From: Myxococcales bacterium
GTDB taxonomy: Bacteria; Myxococcota; Myxococcia; Myxococcales; Myxococcaceae
Length of the DNA stretch: 64,000 nt
Assembly: GCA_030681895.1 (NCBI GenBank)
Contig: JAUXRI010000296.1
Location: 1-64,000 of the forward strand
Direction of reading: 5' to 3'
Shown here: one piece after another, positions 50,850-59,418 of the stretch
Position numbering within the stretch: the stretch's first letter is position 1
Layout: every line of letters begins with the position of its first letter
Notes under the pieces: generated by a model
What the model was told of the DNA's origin: nothing
The model's input: only the letters and a program-made list of their open reading frames with translations
The model's database searches: none
Translations under genes and position numbers: made by a program

Positions 50850-50884
50850 CGATGTCCCAGAGGGGGCTCGAAGCGTGTCCAACG
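50850..50884 (+). promoter_or_regulatory. ECF-type promoter candidate for the sigma factor operon
   Basis: CGATGTCCCA, 13 bases, GCGTGTCCAACG. It is an exact copy, in the opposite direction, of the two boxes at 50758-50792, with unrelated spacer bases. The second box ends 19 bases before the GTG start at 50904, which fits a short leader and autoregulation by the ECF factor. Confidence 0.62.
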
Positions 50885-50903
50885 CCTGGCAGGGACGGTT
50901 CAC

Positions 50904-51407
50904 GTGGCGGGCGTCGGCGGGTTCACCCGCGACGAGATGAAGCAGCTCTATGCGCGCTACGCGCCGGTGGTGTTTCGCCGCGCTCGTCGCCTGCTGGGGC
51001 GTGACGCCGACGCGTGGGACGCAGTGCAGGAGGTGTTTCAGAAGATGCTGACCGCGCATGAGAGCTTTCGGGGTGAGGCGCGGCCGCTGACGTGGCTGTA
51101 CCGGATCACGACCAACCTCTGCCTCAACATGCTCCGCGCCCGGATGCTGCGAGAGCCGTTGTTGCCGATGATGGAAGAGGCGTCGGTCGACCACGAGGCG
51201 CTCGAGACGAGAGACTTGCTGCGCGCGTGGCTGAAGGGTCTCGAGCCGCGGGAGCAGGAGGTCGCCACGCTGCTCTTCATCGACGGGTTGACGCAGGACG
51301 AGGTGGCCGACGTGCTGGGGCTCTCGCGGAAGACCATCAATCGTGAGGTCGCAGAGCTGCGCGCGAAGGCGGCGGCGCTCGGCGCGCTCCCGGGAGGAAC
51401 GTCGTGA
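50904..51407 (+). CDS. ECF RNA polymerase sigma factor
   Basis: 167 residues from GTG at 50904, with AGGGA about 9 bases upstream; the ATG at 50937 is an alternative. Sigma region 2 is LYARYAPVVFRRARRLLGRDADAWDAVQEVF, followed by the promoter-melting part TWLYRITTNLCLNMLRARM. Region 4 is LEPREQEVATLLFIDGLTQDEVADVLGLSRKTI, a helix-turn-helix. The overlapping GTGA leads to a zinc-motif anti-sigma gene, so activity is probably controlled by sequestration at the membrane. The mirrored elements upstream suggest that it drives its own operon and the divergent DUF2330 gene. Confidence 0.93.
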   Translation: MAGVGGFTRDEMKQLYARYAPVVFRRARRLLGRDADAWDAVQEVFQKMLTAHESFRGEARPLTWLYRITTNLCLNMLRARMLREPLLPMMEEASVDHEALETRDLLRAWLKGLEPREQEVATLLFIDGLTQDEVADVLGLSRKTINREVAELRAKAAALGALPGGTS

Positions 51408-52120
51408 GCGAGCACCTGAGTCCACTCGCCCTCGACGAGCTCGCGGTCGGCGACCCGAACGACGCCGCGAAGGCACACCTCGACGGCTGTGCGTCGTGTC
51501 GCCTGAAGCTCGATGCCGTGAAAGCCGCCGCGCTGCAGGTGCGCTCGATGCCCGGGTTCGAGCAGACGTTCGCGGCCCTCGACACGGAGCGCCCGGCGGT
51601 GGCGCCGCCGAAGAAGCCCCGACGCCTGTGGCCAGCGCTCGTCGCGGTCGCGGTTCCGCTCGCTGCAGCGCTGGTGTTCCTGGTGATGTCGCCGCGTGAC
51701 GACGGCTCTCGGCTCAAGGGAGCACCCACGGTCGAGCTCCTCCTGAAGGACCAGCCTGTCACCACGGCGCGGCCGGGAGACACCGTCACCCTCGCGGTCG
51801 GAGGCGCAGGGAAGACCCACGTGCTGGTGCTGGCCGTCGACGCGAGCGGCGTCGTCAGCCGTCTCTGGCCCCAGGAGCCTCAGTCGGCCCCGATCGGCGC
51901 GGGAGCACGCGTCTCGCTCAGCCCGTCGTTCGACGTCACGCCAGGCAGCCTCGTGCTCGTCGGGTTCTTCACTGATGCGTCGCAGCCCGCAGCGCCGGTC
52001 CTCTCAGCGGTCGAGGCACAGATCGCCATCGCTCGCGCGGCGGGGCGCAGCCCGTTCCAGCTCGAACTCCCGACGACGTTCGGCCGCACCGCCCGCGTCA
52101 CGCTCGAGGTCGCGCCGTGA
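51404..52120 (+). CDS. Zinc anti-sigma factor, membrane-anchored
   Basis: 238 residues from GTG. The zinc-binding anti-sigma motif HxxxCxxC is seen as His25, Cys29 and Cys32 (HLDGCASC). One membrane segment runs from about residue 74 to 94 (LWPALVAVAVPLAAALVFLV). The rest, about 140 residues, is a periplasmic beta-rich domain (THVLVLAVDASGVVSRLWPQ), resembling DUF4384-like sensor domains. It should hold the ECF sigma factor inactive and respond to a periplasmic signal. GTGA overlaps link it to both the sigma gene and the caspase-like gene. Confidence 0.88.
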   Translation: MSEHLSPLALDELAVGDPNDAAKAHLDGCASCRLKLDAVKAAALQVRSMPGFEQTFAALDTERPAVAPPKKPRRLWPALVAVAVPLAAALVFLVMSPRDDGSRLKGAPTVELLLKDQPVTTARPGDTVTLAVGGAGKTHVLVLAVDASGVVSRLWPQEPQSAPIGAGARVSLSPSFDVTPGSLVLVGFFTDASQPAAPVLSAVEAQIAIARAAGRSPFQLELPTTFGRTARVTLEVAP

Positions 52121-53646
52121 ACCGGGTGCTGTTGCTGACGAGCGTGCTGCTCTCCTGTCACGCGATCGCGCAGGCCCCCGTTCGCCGGTTCGCGCTGGTG
52201 GCTGGCGAGAACCACGGACTCGGAGGCGAAGAGACGCTTCGCTATGCCGAAGACGATGCGCAGCGGGTCCGTGATGCGCTGGTTGATGTGGGCGGCGTCG
52301 CTCCGTCGGACGTCGTGTTGCTCAAGGGCCTGAACGCCGAGTCGCTGCGCGCCGCGCTCGTGCAGCTGAAGGCGACGCTCACGCAACAGGCCACTCCACG
52401 CGACCGGCTCGTCATCTATCTCTCCGGCCACGCAGGCGACGGCACGCTTCACCTCGACGGCACCGAAATTCCGCTCACCGAGCTCGTCGACTTCGTGAAG
52501 CAGGCGCCAGTAGAGGTCGGCGTGTTGATCGTCGACGCCTGTCGCTCCGGAGCGATGACGAGGCTCAAGGGGCTCAAGCCCAGCGACGGTCCTCCCGTGA
52601 AGGTCGAAGCGTCTGGCCTGCAGGGGAGGGTGCTGATCTCGGCGTCCGGTGCCGACGAGTACGCGCAAGAATCCGACGCGCTCAAGGGCAGCACGTTCAC
52701 GCATCACTTCGTCACGGGGCTGCGCGGTGCGGCCGATTCATCGCGCGACGGCCGGGTGACGCTCGACGAGGTGTACGCGTGGGCGTGGTCGCGGACGATC
52801 GAGTCCACGTTCGGCTCTCGCGGCGGGGTGCAGCGGCCGTCGTTCAAGGTCGACCTCTCGGGCAACGGGCAGCTGGTGTTGTCGGAGCCCGGCGGCGCGG
52901 CGGGGCGGCTGACCATCGCGGTCGAGCCAGCAGGGCGATGGCTGGTGGTGAGCGCGGACTCCGGCGCGGTGGTCGCCGAGCTCGATAAGCCCATGGGTGC
53001 GTTGACCATCGCGCTTCCGCCCGGCGGGTACCGCGTGCGACTGCGGGCGGAGAGCGGCGTGCTCGAGCGCTCGGTGGTGGTGCCGGCCTCGGGCGGCGTC
53101 GCGGTCTCGGGCGACGAGCTCGAGCGCGCGTCGCTCACCCGCGTGGCGATCAAGGGTGCACCGGAGTCGTCGCTCACGCTGTCAGCCGGTGGAGGCATCA
53201 GCTCAGGCGTCATCAGCGGCGTCGTCGTTCATCCGGGCGCCGAGGCACGACTCCGATGGGACGCGCCGATTCTGGGCCCGATCGACGAGCTCACCAGCAC
53301 GCTGCTCATCCGCGACGCGCGCAGCATCGGGTCAGGCTTCCGGCAGACGGAGCTCGAGCTGCGGCTCGGCGCAGGCCACCGATTCTTCATCTCGCGGCTC
53401 TCCCTGTCGCTCGGCGTCGAGCTCGGCGCGCTGCTCATCTTCCAGAATGAACTCCCGTCGCTCCCGAATCGCACGAGCCTCGGTGGTTCGGCGCAGGCGA
53501 TCGTCGAAGTGCGGCTCTCCATCGTTCGTCCCCTCGAGCTCTACCTGCTGGCGACGGGCGGCGGCGCGCTCGTGAAGAAGACCGCGCCAGGCGTGGTGCC
53601 GGTGCCGCGGGCCTCGATCTCTGCCGGCGTCGCGTTCGTCTTTTGA
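52117..53646 (+). CDS. Secreted caspase-like (C14) peptidase with beta-rich C-terminus
   Basis: 509 residues from GTG. Signal peptide NRVLLLTSVLLSCHAIAQA is followed by a caspase fold: RRFALVAGENHG, LRYAEDDAQRVRDALVD, RLVIYLSGHAGDG with His105, and VGVLIVDACRSGAM with Cys142, the catalytic dyad. Residues 280-340 look like a PEGA-type beta domain, and the end (about 390-509) is strand-rich with Phe at the C-terminus, suggestive of an outer-membrane barrel. Translation is coupled to the anti-sigma gene, so it is a direct part of the sigma regulon. Its target may be in the periplasm or at the outer membrane. Confidence 0.85.
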   Translation: MNRVLLLTSVLLSCHAIAQAPVRRFALVAGENHGLGGEETLRYAEDDAQRVRDALVDVGGVAPSDVVLLKGLNAESLRAALVQLKATLTQQATPRDRLVIYLSGHAGDGTLHLDGTEIPLTELVDFVKQAPVEVGVLIVDACRSGAMTRLKGLKPSDGPPVKVEASGLQGRVLISASGADEYAQESDALKGSTFTHHFVTGLRGAADSSRDGRVTLDEVYAWAWSRTIESTFGSRGGVQRPSFKVDLSGNGQLVLSEPGGAAGRLTIAVEPAGRWLVVSADSGAVVAELDKPMGALTIALPPGGYRVRLRAESGVLERSVVVPASGGVAVSGDELERASLTRVAIKGAPESSLTLSAGGGISSGVISGVVVHPGAEARLRWDAPILGPIDELTSTLLIRDARSIGSGFRQTELELRLGAGHRFFISRLSLSLGVELGALLIFQNELPSLPNRTSLGGSAQAIVEVRLSIVRPLELYLLATGGGALVKKTAPGVVPVPRASISAGVAFVF

Positions 53647-53689
53647 CCATGTCTCCACGAGCCCACTGCGCCATCGAGAGGTCCCGACC

Positions 53690-54469
53690 ATGAGGCGAGC
53701 GACTGCCGCGTTGATCGTCGTGACGGCCTTCGCGTGCCTCGATCCGCTCTACGAGGACGGCACCGCGAGCGGCTACTTCGTGTGTTGTCAGAACGGGCGC
53801 GTGGGCACCTGCGCGTGTGAAGCGGGTCGAACGTGCCTGCCCAACTTCAAGCCGTGCGCGGCCGGGTTGTGCAGCGCGACGCTGTCGTGCGGAGGATCCG
53901 GCGGAGGCTCCGGCGCAACGGGCGGTGGTTCGGGGACTGGAGGCGGCTCGACGTCAGCGGGCGGGAGTGCGGCCGGTGGGAGTGCGGTCGGCGGTGGCGC
54001 GGCGGGTGGGAGTGCGGCCGGTGGCGGCGCTGCGGGTGGAAGTGCGACCGGTGGGGGCGCGGCGGGTGGGAGCGCGGCGGGTGGCAGCGCTGGCGGGAGC
54101 TCTTCTGATGCCGGGACTGCGGACGCTGGAACTGCGGACGCTGGCTTCGCAGGTGGAAGTGCCGCAGGTGGAAGTGCAGCAGGTGGAAGTGCCGCAGGCG
54201 GAAGCGCAGCAGGCGGGAGCGCAGCAGGTGGGAGCGCAGCAGGTGGAAGCGCCGCAGGTGGAAGTGCAGCAGGCGGGAGCGCAGCAGGCGGGAGCGCAGC
54301 AGGCGGAAATGCCGGCGGCGGCTTCGTCGAACCGGTGTTCGAACTTTGCTGCGTCGGAGGCAGCGTGACGACCTGCCAGTGCCCAGGCGGCGTCTGCACG
54401 AACGCGCCCTTCACCGCGTGCCCGGCGAATCGCTGCGTCGCCGGGACTACGACGGCGAGCTGTCGCTAA
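53690..54469 (+). CDS. Lipoprotein with Gly-Ser-Ala repeats between two Cys-rich modules
   Basis: 259 residues. Lipobox VVTAFAC gives Cys16. Residues 32-67 form a module with eight cysteines (CC-x7-C-x-C-x5-C-x6-C-x4-C-x5-C). A low-complexity stretch of Gly/Ser/Ala repeats follows (residues 68-210), and residues 220-258 repeat the cysteine pattern (CC-x7-C-x-C-x4-C-x7-C-x4-C-x8-C). So the protein is a tethered pair of small disulfide domains on a flexible arm, probably displayed at the cell surface. It lies 43 bases after the caspase-like gene on the same strand and may share its transcript. Confidence 0.82.
   Translation: MRRATAALIVVTAFACLDPLYEDGTASGYFVCCQNGRVGTCACEAGRTCLPNFKPCAAGLCSATLSCGGSGGGSGATGGGSGTGGGSTSAGGSAAGGSAVGGGAAGGSAAGGGAAGGSATGGGAAGGSAAGGSAGGSSSDAGTADAGTADAGFAGGSAAGGSAAGGSAAGGSAAGGSAAGGSAAGGSAAGGSAAGGSAAGGSAAGGNAGGGFVEPVFELCCVGGSVTTCQCPGGVCTNAPFTACPANRCVAGTTTASCR
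53891..54316 (+). repeat. Tandem 15-bp repeats coding GGSAA
   Basis: The part 54152-54301 holds ten successive 15-base units each coding Gly-Gly-Ser-Ala-Ala with synonymous changes between units. The part before it (53891-54108) is a looser set of GGSAA, GGGAA and GGSAT units. A short SSSDAGTADAGTADAG stretch separates them. Such arrays often vary in copy number. Confidence 0.9.
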
Positions 54470-54615
54470 CGCACCATCAACCCTGCCAACGCGACACGGC
54501 CTGCCGATCCTCGGACGACGTCTGCGTCAGGCCGGCCGACGAAGCGCGGGGCCAGTGGGAGCGCGGCGCCAGCACGCACGGGTTCGCGCTTGCTCGCAGC
54601 GCGCGATGGAGGGCT

Positions 54616-55470
54616 TCACTTGCAACGAACGGTCGGTTCGCCCTTCGCGTCGTTCGACACCCGAACCTGAAGCAGGCCGTCGTCTGGCATCTCCACCTCG
54701 ACGCGGCGCGGAGGCTCGCCGACGCCGAAGTCCATCTGCTCGAGCACGTGTTGCAACGCCGGCTGCGAGGCCGGAGGGCAGACCGCCGCCTGCCCATCGA
54801 CGAGCCCGTTCGTGCCGGTGCGCCATGTGGCCTTTTTCAGGTCCCACCCGACCTCGCTGATCAGCTGCAAGGTGTGCCGCCGAACAGCAGAGCCAGCGGC
54901 CGTCTCTCGCCGGAGGCAGAGGGGCCCGAGGTCGTCTTCCAGCCACCAGTCATCGCCCAGTGGGTAGAGCGTGGCGCGAACCACCTCTGGCTTCCCGATG
55001 GCCACTGACTCAACCCACCTGCGCAGCGCCCCGCCGAGCGCGTCCGGGTACGACAGGCAACTGCGGTTCTTGCCGGTCTGCGTGAGGCGCATGTCAGCGG
55101 GCAGCCCTGGTATGGCTGTTTGCCCGAGCGCGAGCGCTCGCTGCCATTTTTCGAGGAAGCCGCGCGGCATCAGCATGGATGGGTCGCCGAGGTCCCGTTC
55201 GAACGAGGCGAAGACCCCCACCGGAGCCTTGAACTTCTTGACCACCTGGTCGACACAGCGGCCCACCGGTGCCGGCAACGTCGTGCACGACGCCACCTCC
55301 GACCGGGGACCCTCGATATGCAAGCGCACGACGCCGTAGACACCGGCGCGTTTCGCGGCCGCATCGCACTTCGCCAGCTCGCCCAAGAGGGCTTTTTCGG
55401 CCTCGCGCACCCGCGGGTCAGGCTCGGGAAGACGGCCCTCGACCAGCATCAGCATCATGAGCCACGTCAT
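54616..55470 (-). CDS. Hypothetical protein with TonB/AgmX-like N-terminal region
   Basis: 284 residues with a short hydrophobic start (TWLMMLMLVEG), perhaps a poor signal peptide. The segment GVYGVVRLHIEGPRSEV with CTTLPAPVGRCVDQVVKKFKAP resembles the C-terminal domain of AgmX/TonB-like myxobacterial proteins (GxVxxxxV...CVxxxVxxxxFP), but here it is near the N-terminus. The remainder has four more cysteines and no recognised motif. The reading frame keeps normal codon bias throughout, so it is likely to be real. Function unknown. Confidence 0.6.
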   Translation of the reverse strand: MTWLMMLMLVEGRLPEPDPRVREAEKALLGELAKCDAAAKRAGVYGVVRLHIEGPRSEVASCTTLPAPVGRCVDQVVKKFKAPVGVFASFERDLGDPSMLMPRGFLEKWQRALALGQTAIPGLPADMRLTQTGKNRSCLSYPDALGGALRRWVESVAIGKPEVVRATLYPLGDDWWLEDDLGPLCLRRETAAGSAVRRHTLQLISEVGWDLKKATWRTGTNGLVDGQAAVCPPASQPALQHVLEQMDFGVGEPPRRVEVEMPDDGLLQVRVSNDAKGEPTVRCK

Positions 55471-55524
55471 TCGTGCACCATTTCCGTGTGTCGTGGGATC
55501 GCCGAACTTCGGGGCTGGGAGCGA

Positions 55525-56743
55525 TCAACCCACCATCAACACCGCCAACGCGACGGCCGTTCCCACGAGCGTCACCGGCACGCCGATCTTCGCGTACTCG
55601 ATGAACCCCATCTTCGCCTTCGCGCGCTCGAGCACGATGATGTTCGCCACCGAGCCGAGCAGCGTGAGGTTGCCCGCGAGCGTCGAGACGAGCGCCGTCA
55701 CCGTCCACGCGTGGCCTGCATCGGGGAACGAACGAATCCACGGCTCGAGCACGAGAATGAGCGGCACGTTGCTGACGACCTGCGAGCCCAGCCCCAACAC
55801 GGCCGTCAACGCCAGCGAGCCATGGCCCAGCACGCCTTCGGTCGAGCGCACCCACTCGGCGGGGTACCCCGTCCGCTGCAGCGCGGCGACGAGCACGAAC
55901 AGGCCCGCGAAGAAGAGCAGCACGCTCCAGTCGACCTGCGCGAGCAGCTTCTCGGCGCGCAGGCCGGCCGCGATGAGCGTCACCGTGCCCGCCGCGAGCG
56001 CTGACAACGCCAGCGGGGCTCCGAGCAGGTTCGCCACGACGGCGCCCACCAGGCCCACCAGACAGACGACGAGCAGCGGGCGATCGATCGGCGTCTCGTC
56101 TCGTTCGTCGTCAGCGGGTGTCTCGAGCGCGAGTTCCTTCCGAAAGAAGAAGTGCAGCAGCGCGGCGGTGACGAGCAGCGCCGCGAGCACCGGAATCGCC
56201 ACGTCTCCCAGGTAGCCGCGGTACGTCAGCCCCGACAGCTTCCCCACCAGCATGCGGGTTGCCCGCGAGCGTCAGCGCCGAGCCCGCGTTGCTGCCCATC
56301 GCGACCGCGAAGAGAAACGGCTTCACCTGCGCGCGTGACGTCTTCGCGAGCTGCACCACCAAGGGCGTCGCCAGCAGACACACGGCGTCGTTCACCAGCG
56401 CGGCCGAGAGCAGACCGCACCCGATGGTCACCGCCCAGAGCAGCGCAGGCCGCGTCTTCACCTTCGCCGAGAGCCACCTCGTCGCCCACGCGAAGAAGCC
56501 CGCTTCCCCGAGCCCCGCCGCGACGATCATCATGCCCAGCAGCAGCGACAGCGTGTGCAGTTCGATCGCCTTCAACGCGTCATCGACGCCCAGGTAAGGA
56601 GGCCCGGCCCAGACCCCGAGCGCCACGCACACCGTCGCGCCGATCAGCGCCATCGCCGGCCGGCCGACGGGCAGCCATCGCAGCCGCCGCGCCGTGATGC
56701 CCACGTACGACAGCGCGAAGGTGACGAGCAGCGCGACGCGCAT
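55525..56743 (-). pseudogene. Frameshifted SLC13/ArsB-NhaD-like ion transporter
   Basis: Two adjacent frames together make one transporter of about 400 residues. The upstream part (ATG at 56743) has six or so membrane segments and ends AVAMGSNAGSALTLAGNP; the downstream part resumes MLVGKLSGLTYRGYLGD and carries LLFFAGLFVLVAAL and SQVVSNVPLILVL, the second half of the same fold. In relatives the join reads GNPQNMLVG; here the bases between the codon for Pro and the ATG at 56253 are one instead of six, so a 5-base loss near 56254 would explain the shift. It may be a true pseudogene or a sequencing error. The start overlaps the FAD-enzyme stop (TGATG). Confidence 0.82.
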
Positions 56744-58032
56744 CAGGTCTTCAGCGGCCAGGCCTTCGCGAGCCCCAGGCCCGTCGTCAGCGCGCGCGCC
56801 TCGACGATGTTGTCTTCGATGCTGCAGTACGTCCACCCGCCGTAGCGCCCGATGCTGTGCACGCCCTTCGCGGCCAGCTCGGTCTTCACGCGCGCCACCT
56901 CGGCCAACGACGACTTCGTGATGTGCACGTACGCCGGGTTCATCAGCACCGAGTGTTCGGCGATCAGCTTCTGCGTGGTGACGAGGCCTTCGTCTCGCAG
57001 GTGCTTCAGCACGCGCTCCCGTTCGGCGGGGACGTCCACCGTCGCGTCACGTGGAAACCCGAGCTCGACGTAGAGGCTCATGCGCGGGCTGTCGAAGATG
57101 TTGTCGTAGAAGCCCACCCGGTAGAACGAGCGCGCGCGGTCGGGCACGTACAGCCAGTGGATGTCTTTCGGCCCCTTGCCGTCGAAGCCCAGGTTGAAGA
57201 CCAGCACCTGGTTCCACGTGTACGTCGTCGGGTCGAACGGCACGCCAGCGAGCTCGAGCAGTTTCGGGAACGGCGCCGAGGTGACGAGCTGCTGGTAGCG
57301 GTACTCGCCCTTGGTGGTGCGGGCGATCTTCCGGTCGACGTCGATGCCGAGAACCGCCTCGCCCAGCTTCACCGCCGACGGCTCGACCTCACGCAGGAGC
57401 GCGTTCACGTACTCGATGGCGCCACCCTCGGGGTACGTGAAGTGCGCGTTGTAGGTCGCGTTGTCCGGCGTGCGCATGTTGCGGATGATGTCGGTGAGAT
57501 CGGCGTGCGGGAAGAAGCGCCCCATCGCGTCGCGGTCGAGCACCGAGAGATCGGTCGCGTACAGCTTCTCGTTGTACGGAATGAGGAACTTCTCGGCGAT
57601 CGAGCGGCCGAAGCGCGCGTACAGCATCTCCTTGAAGTTCGTCTCGGGCGCCGCCGGCTGACCGCTCAGCCGCGCGAAGTAGAGATCGTGCAGGCAGTCG
57701 ATGAAGTCCTGCTGCGGCAGCTGGTGAATGTTCTTCTGAAACGGAAAGTCGACGCGCCCACCTGCGAACGAGACGAACGACTTCTTGTTCACCGTGCGCA
57801 CCGTCTGGCCGGGCATACGCGCCTTCAGCCACGCCTCGATGTCAGGGTGTTTGAAGTGGAAGAAGTGGCCCGAGTAGTCCCAGACGAACCCGTCCTGCTT
57901 GACGGTCTTGCAGTAGCCGCCGGGCTCGCCATCACGCTCGAGCACGACCAGGTCTGCGCCTTTTCCAATACTGGCCGCCGTCGCCAGGCCGCTGATGCCT
58001 GCACCGACGATGAGCGTCTCGACGTTCGTCAT
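56743..58032 (-). CDS. FAD-dependent amine oxidase/UDP-galactopyranose mutase-like protein
   Basis: 429 residues. The N-terminus ETLIVGAGISGLATAASI is an FAD-binding Rossmann loop, followed by LVVLERDGEPGGYCKTVKQDGFVWDYSGHFFHFKHPD, as in the mutase/protoporphyrinogen oxidase-like group. FLIPYNEKLYATDLS and FTYPEGGAIEYVNAL are shared with UDP-galactopyranose mutase-like enzymes, and the C-terminal GRYGGWTYCSIEDNIVEA closes the FAD site. It may act on a nucleotide sugar or on another hydrophobic substrate. It is the first gene of a two-gene unit with the frameshifted transporter. Confidence 0.85.
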   Translation of the reverse strand: MTNVETLIVGAGISGLATAASIGKGADLVVLERDGEPGGYCKTVKQDGFVWDYSGHFFHFKHPDIEAWLKARMPGQTVRTVNKKSFVSFAGGRVDFPFQKNIHQLPQQDFIDCLHDLYFARLSGQPAAPETNFKEMLYARFGRSIAEKFLIPYNEKLYATDLSVLDRDAMGRFFPHADLTDIIRNMRTPDNATYNAHFTYPEGGAIEYVNALLREVEPSAVKLGEAVLGIDVDRKIARTTKGEYRYQQLVTSAPFPKLLELAGVPFDPTTYTWNQVLVFNLGFDGKGPKDIHWLYVPDRARSFYRVGFYDNIFDSPRMSLYVELGFPRDATVDVPAERERVLKHLRDEGLVTTQKLIAEHSVLMNPAYVHITKSSLAEVARVKTELAAKGVHSIGRYGGWTYCSIEDNIVEARALTTGLGLAKAWPLKT

Positions 58033-58073
58033 GGGGCTGCGTGATGCCCGACTCGGCCGGTGGGTTCAATCGC

Positions 58074-58448
58074 TCAGGCGTTCGTCTCGATCCAGTCGTC
58101 GAGGTACTTCGCGATCGCCAGCTCGGCGTTCACGTCGAGCTCGGTGAAGCGCACCCGGAACTCGATGGTCTGGCCCTGGTCGACGACGCGAATGATCTCG
58201 CCCTTGCAGTGGACCTCTTTGGGAATGCCCATGAGTCGGAAGCGCACGTCGACGGTCGTGCCGTGCGGAGGCGTCTTGCCCTTCCACGCGATGCCGCCGA
58301 TCGACATGTCCCCGTGGCGCTCTTCCCAGCCGCCCTTCGGGTTCGAGACGTCGCGCAAGAGGAACGTCATCGGCACGCGCGGTGAGTCGCGGCGCTCGTC
58401 TCCGCGCACCTTCTTGAGCAGCTCCAGCTTCCGTTTGTCCATGGTCAT
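58074..58448 (-). CDS. PilZ domain protein
   Basis: 124 residues from the ATG at 58448 with AGAGGA about 5 bases upstream. The c-di-GMP-binding motifs are present: RRDSPR (RxxxR) near residue 20 and DMSIGGIAW (DxSxxG) near residue 48. The rest is a beta barrel (VDVRFRLMG, VHCKGEIIRVVDQG, EFRVRF) and a C-terminal helix. Small stand-alone PilZ proteins are common in myxobacteria and act as c-di-GMP receptors. The partner is not evident from the neighbours; it lies 23 bases after the phosphorylase gene on the same strand. Confidence 0.9.
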   Translation of the reverse strand: MTMDKRKLELLKKVRGDERRDSPRVPMTFLLRDVSNPKGGWEERHGDMSIGGIAWKGKTPPHGTTVDVRFRLMGIPKEVHCKGEIIRVVDQGQTIEFRVRFTELDVNAELAIAKYLDDWIETNA

Positions 58449-58471
58449 GAATTCCTCTTGAAGGTGCGCGC

Positions 58472-59317
58472 TTAGAGCGACTTGCCGAGGTTCGACAAGA
58501 AGCGTGTGACGAGCCGCGAGAAGACGTCTTTCACGCGGTCGGCGGTCTCGGACACCTCGGTGTGCGAGAGCTTCTGCTTCGAGAGCCCCGCGGCGAGGTT
58601 GGTGATGCACGAGATGCCCGCGACCTTGACGCCCATGTGGGCCGCGACGATGACCTCAGGCACGGTGCTCATGCCGACGGCGTCGGCGCCCAGGGTGCGC
58701 AGCATTCGAATCTCGGCCGGCGTCTCGTAGCTGGGCCCTGACAGGCTGACGTAGACACCTTCACGAATCGCGACCTGCTCGACCTTCGCGGCGTCTCGCA
58801 GCATCGCGAGGAAGCCTGGATCGTACGCGTGGCTCATGTCGGGGAAGCGCGGCCCGATGGTGTCGTCGTTCGGTCCGACGAGCGGGTTGAAGCCAGAGAG
58901 GTTGAGGTGGTCGGTGATGGCCATCAGGTCGCCGACGCCGAAGCCGGTGTTGATGCCTCCAGCGGCGTTGGTGACGAGCAGCCCCTTGATGCCCAGCCTG
59001 CACAACACGCGCGCCGGGAAGCCGACCTGCCACGGCAGATAGCCTTCGTAGGCATGCACGCGGCCCTGCATGGTGACGACGGGCAGCGTGCCTTGATGAA
59101 AGCCGAGCACGAGCTGGCCGGCGTGGCCCACCACCGACGAGCGGGGAAAGTCGGGGAGCTCGGCATAAGGAATGACGACGCGGCGCTCGAGGCTGTCGGC
59201 GAAGGCGCCGAGCCCGCTGCCCAGAATCAGCCCCACTGAAGGAGCAAACCCTGGCGCACGCTGCCGAATGGTCGCGACACACGCATCGACGCGCGAAAGG
59301 AGATCGGAAGAGGCCAT
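58472..59317 (-). CDS. Purine nucleoside phosphorylase
   Basis: 281 residues from the ATG at 59317. Family landmarks: VGLILGSGLGAFADSLE (phosphate loop), VVGHAGQLVLGF, VVTMQGRVHAYEGYLPWQV, LLVTNAAGGIN, LMAITDHLNLSGFNPLVGPN, YVSLSGPSYETPAEIRML and DAVGMSTVPEVIVAAHMG. This is the trimeric PNP type that splits inosine and guanosine with phosphate. Upstream in-frame ATGs would lengthen it without conserved sequence. The operon probably continues to the PilZ gene. Confidence 0.93.
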   Translation of the reverse strand: MASSDLLSRVDACVATIRQRAPGFAPSVGLILGSGLGAFADSLERRVVIPYAELPDFPRSSVVGHAGQLVLGFHQGTLPVVTMQGRVHAYEGYLPWQVGFPARVLCRLGIKGLLVTNAAGGINTGFGVGDLMAITDHLNLSGFNPLVGPNDDTIGPRFPDMSHAYDPGFLAMLRDAAKVEQVAIREGVYVSLSGPSYETPAEIRMLRTLGADAVGMSTVPEVIVAAHMGVKVAGISCITNLAAGLSKQKLSHTEVSETADRVKDVFSRLVTRFLSNLGKSL

Positions 59318-59418
59318 GGTTTCCGGCAGGATACCCGCGTTCTCGGGCCTGAATGAGTTTTCGACCACTTCGTCCAAGGCCCTGTCATCCATCTGCCCAC
59401 AGCCCAGGAGTCGTATCG

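Noticed and set aside
53891..54316. Repeat array as a CRISPR
   Set aside because: The units are contiguous 15-base coding repeats without spacers and keep the reading frame of a lipoprotein.
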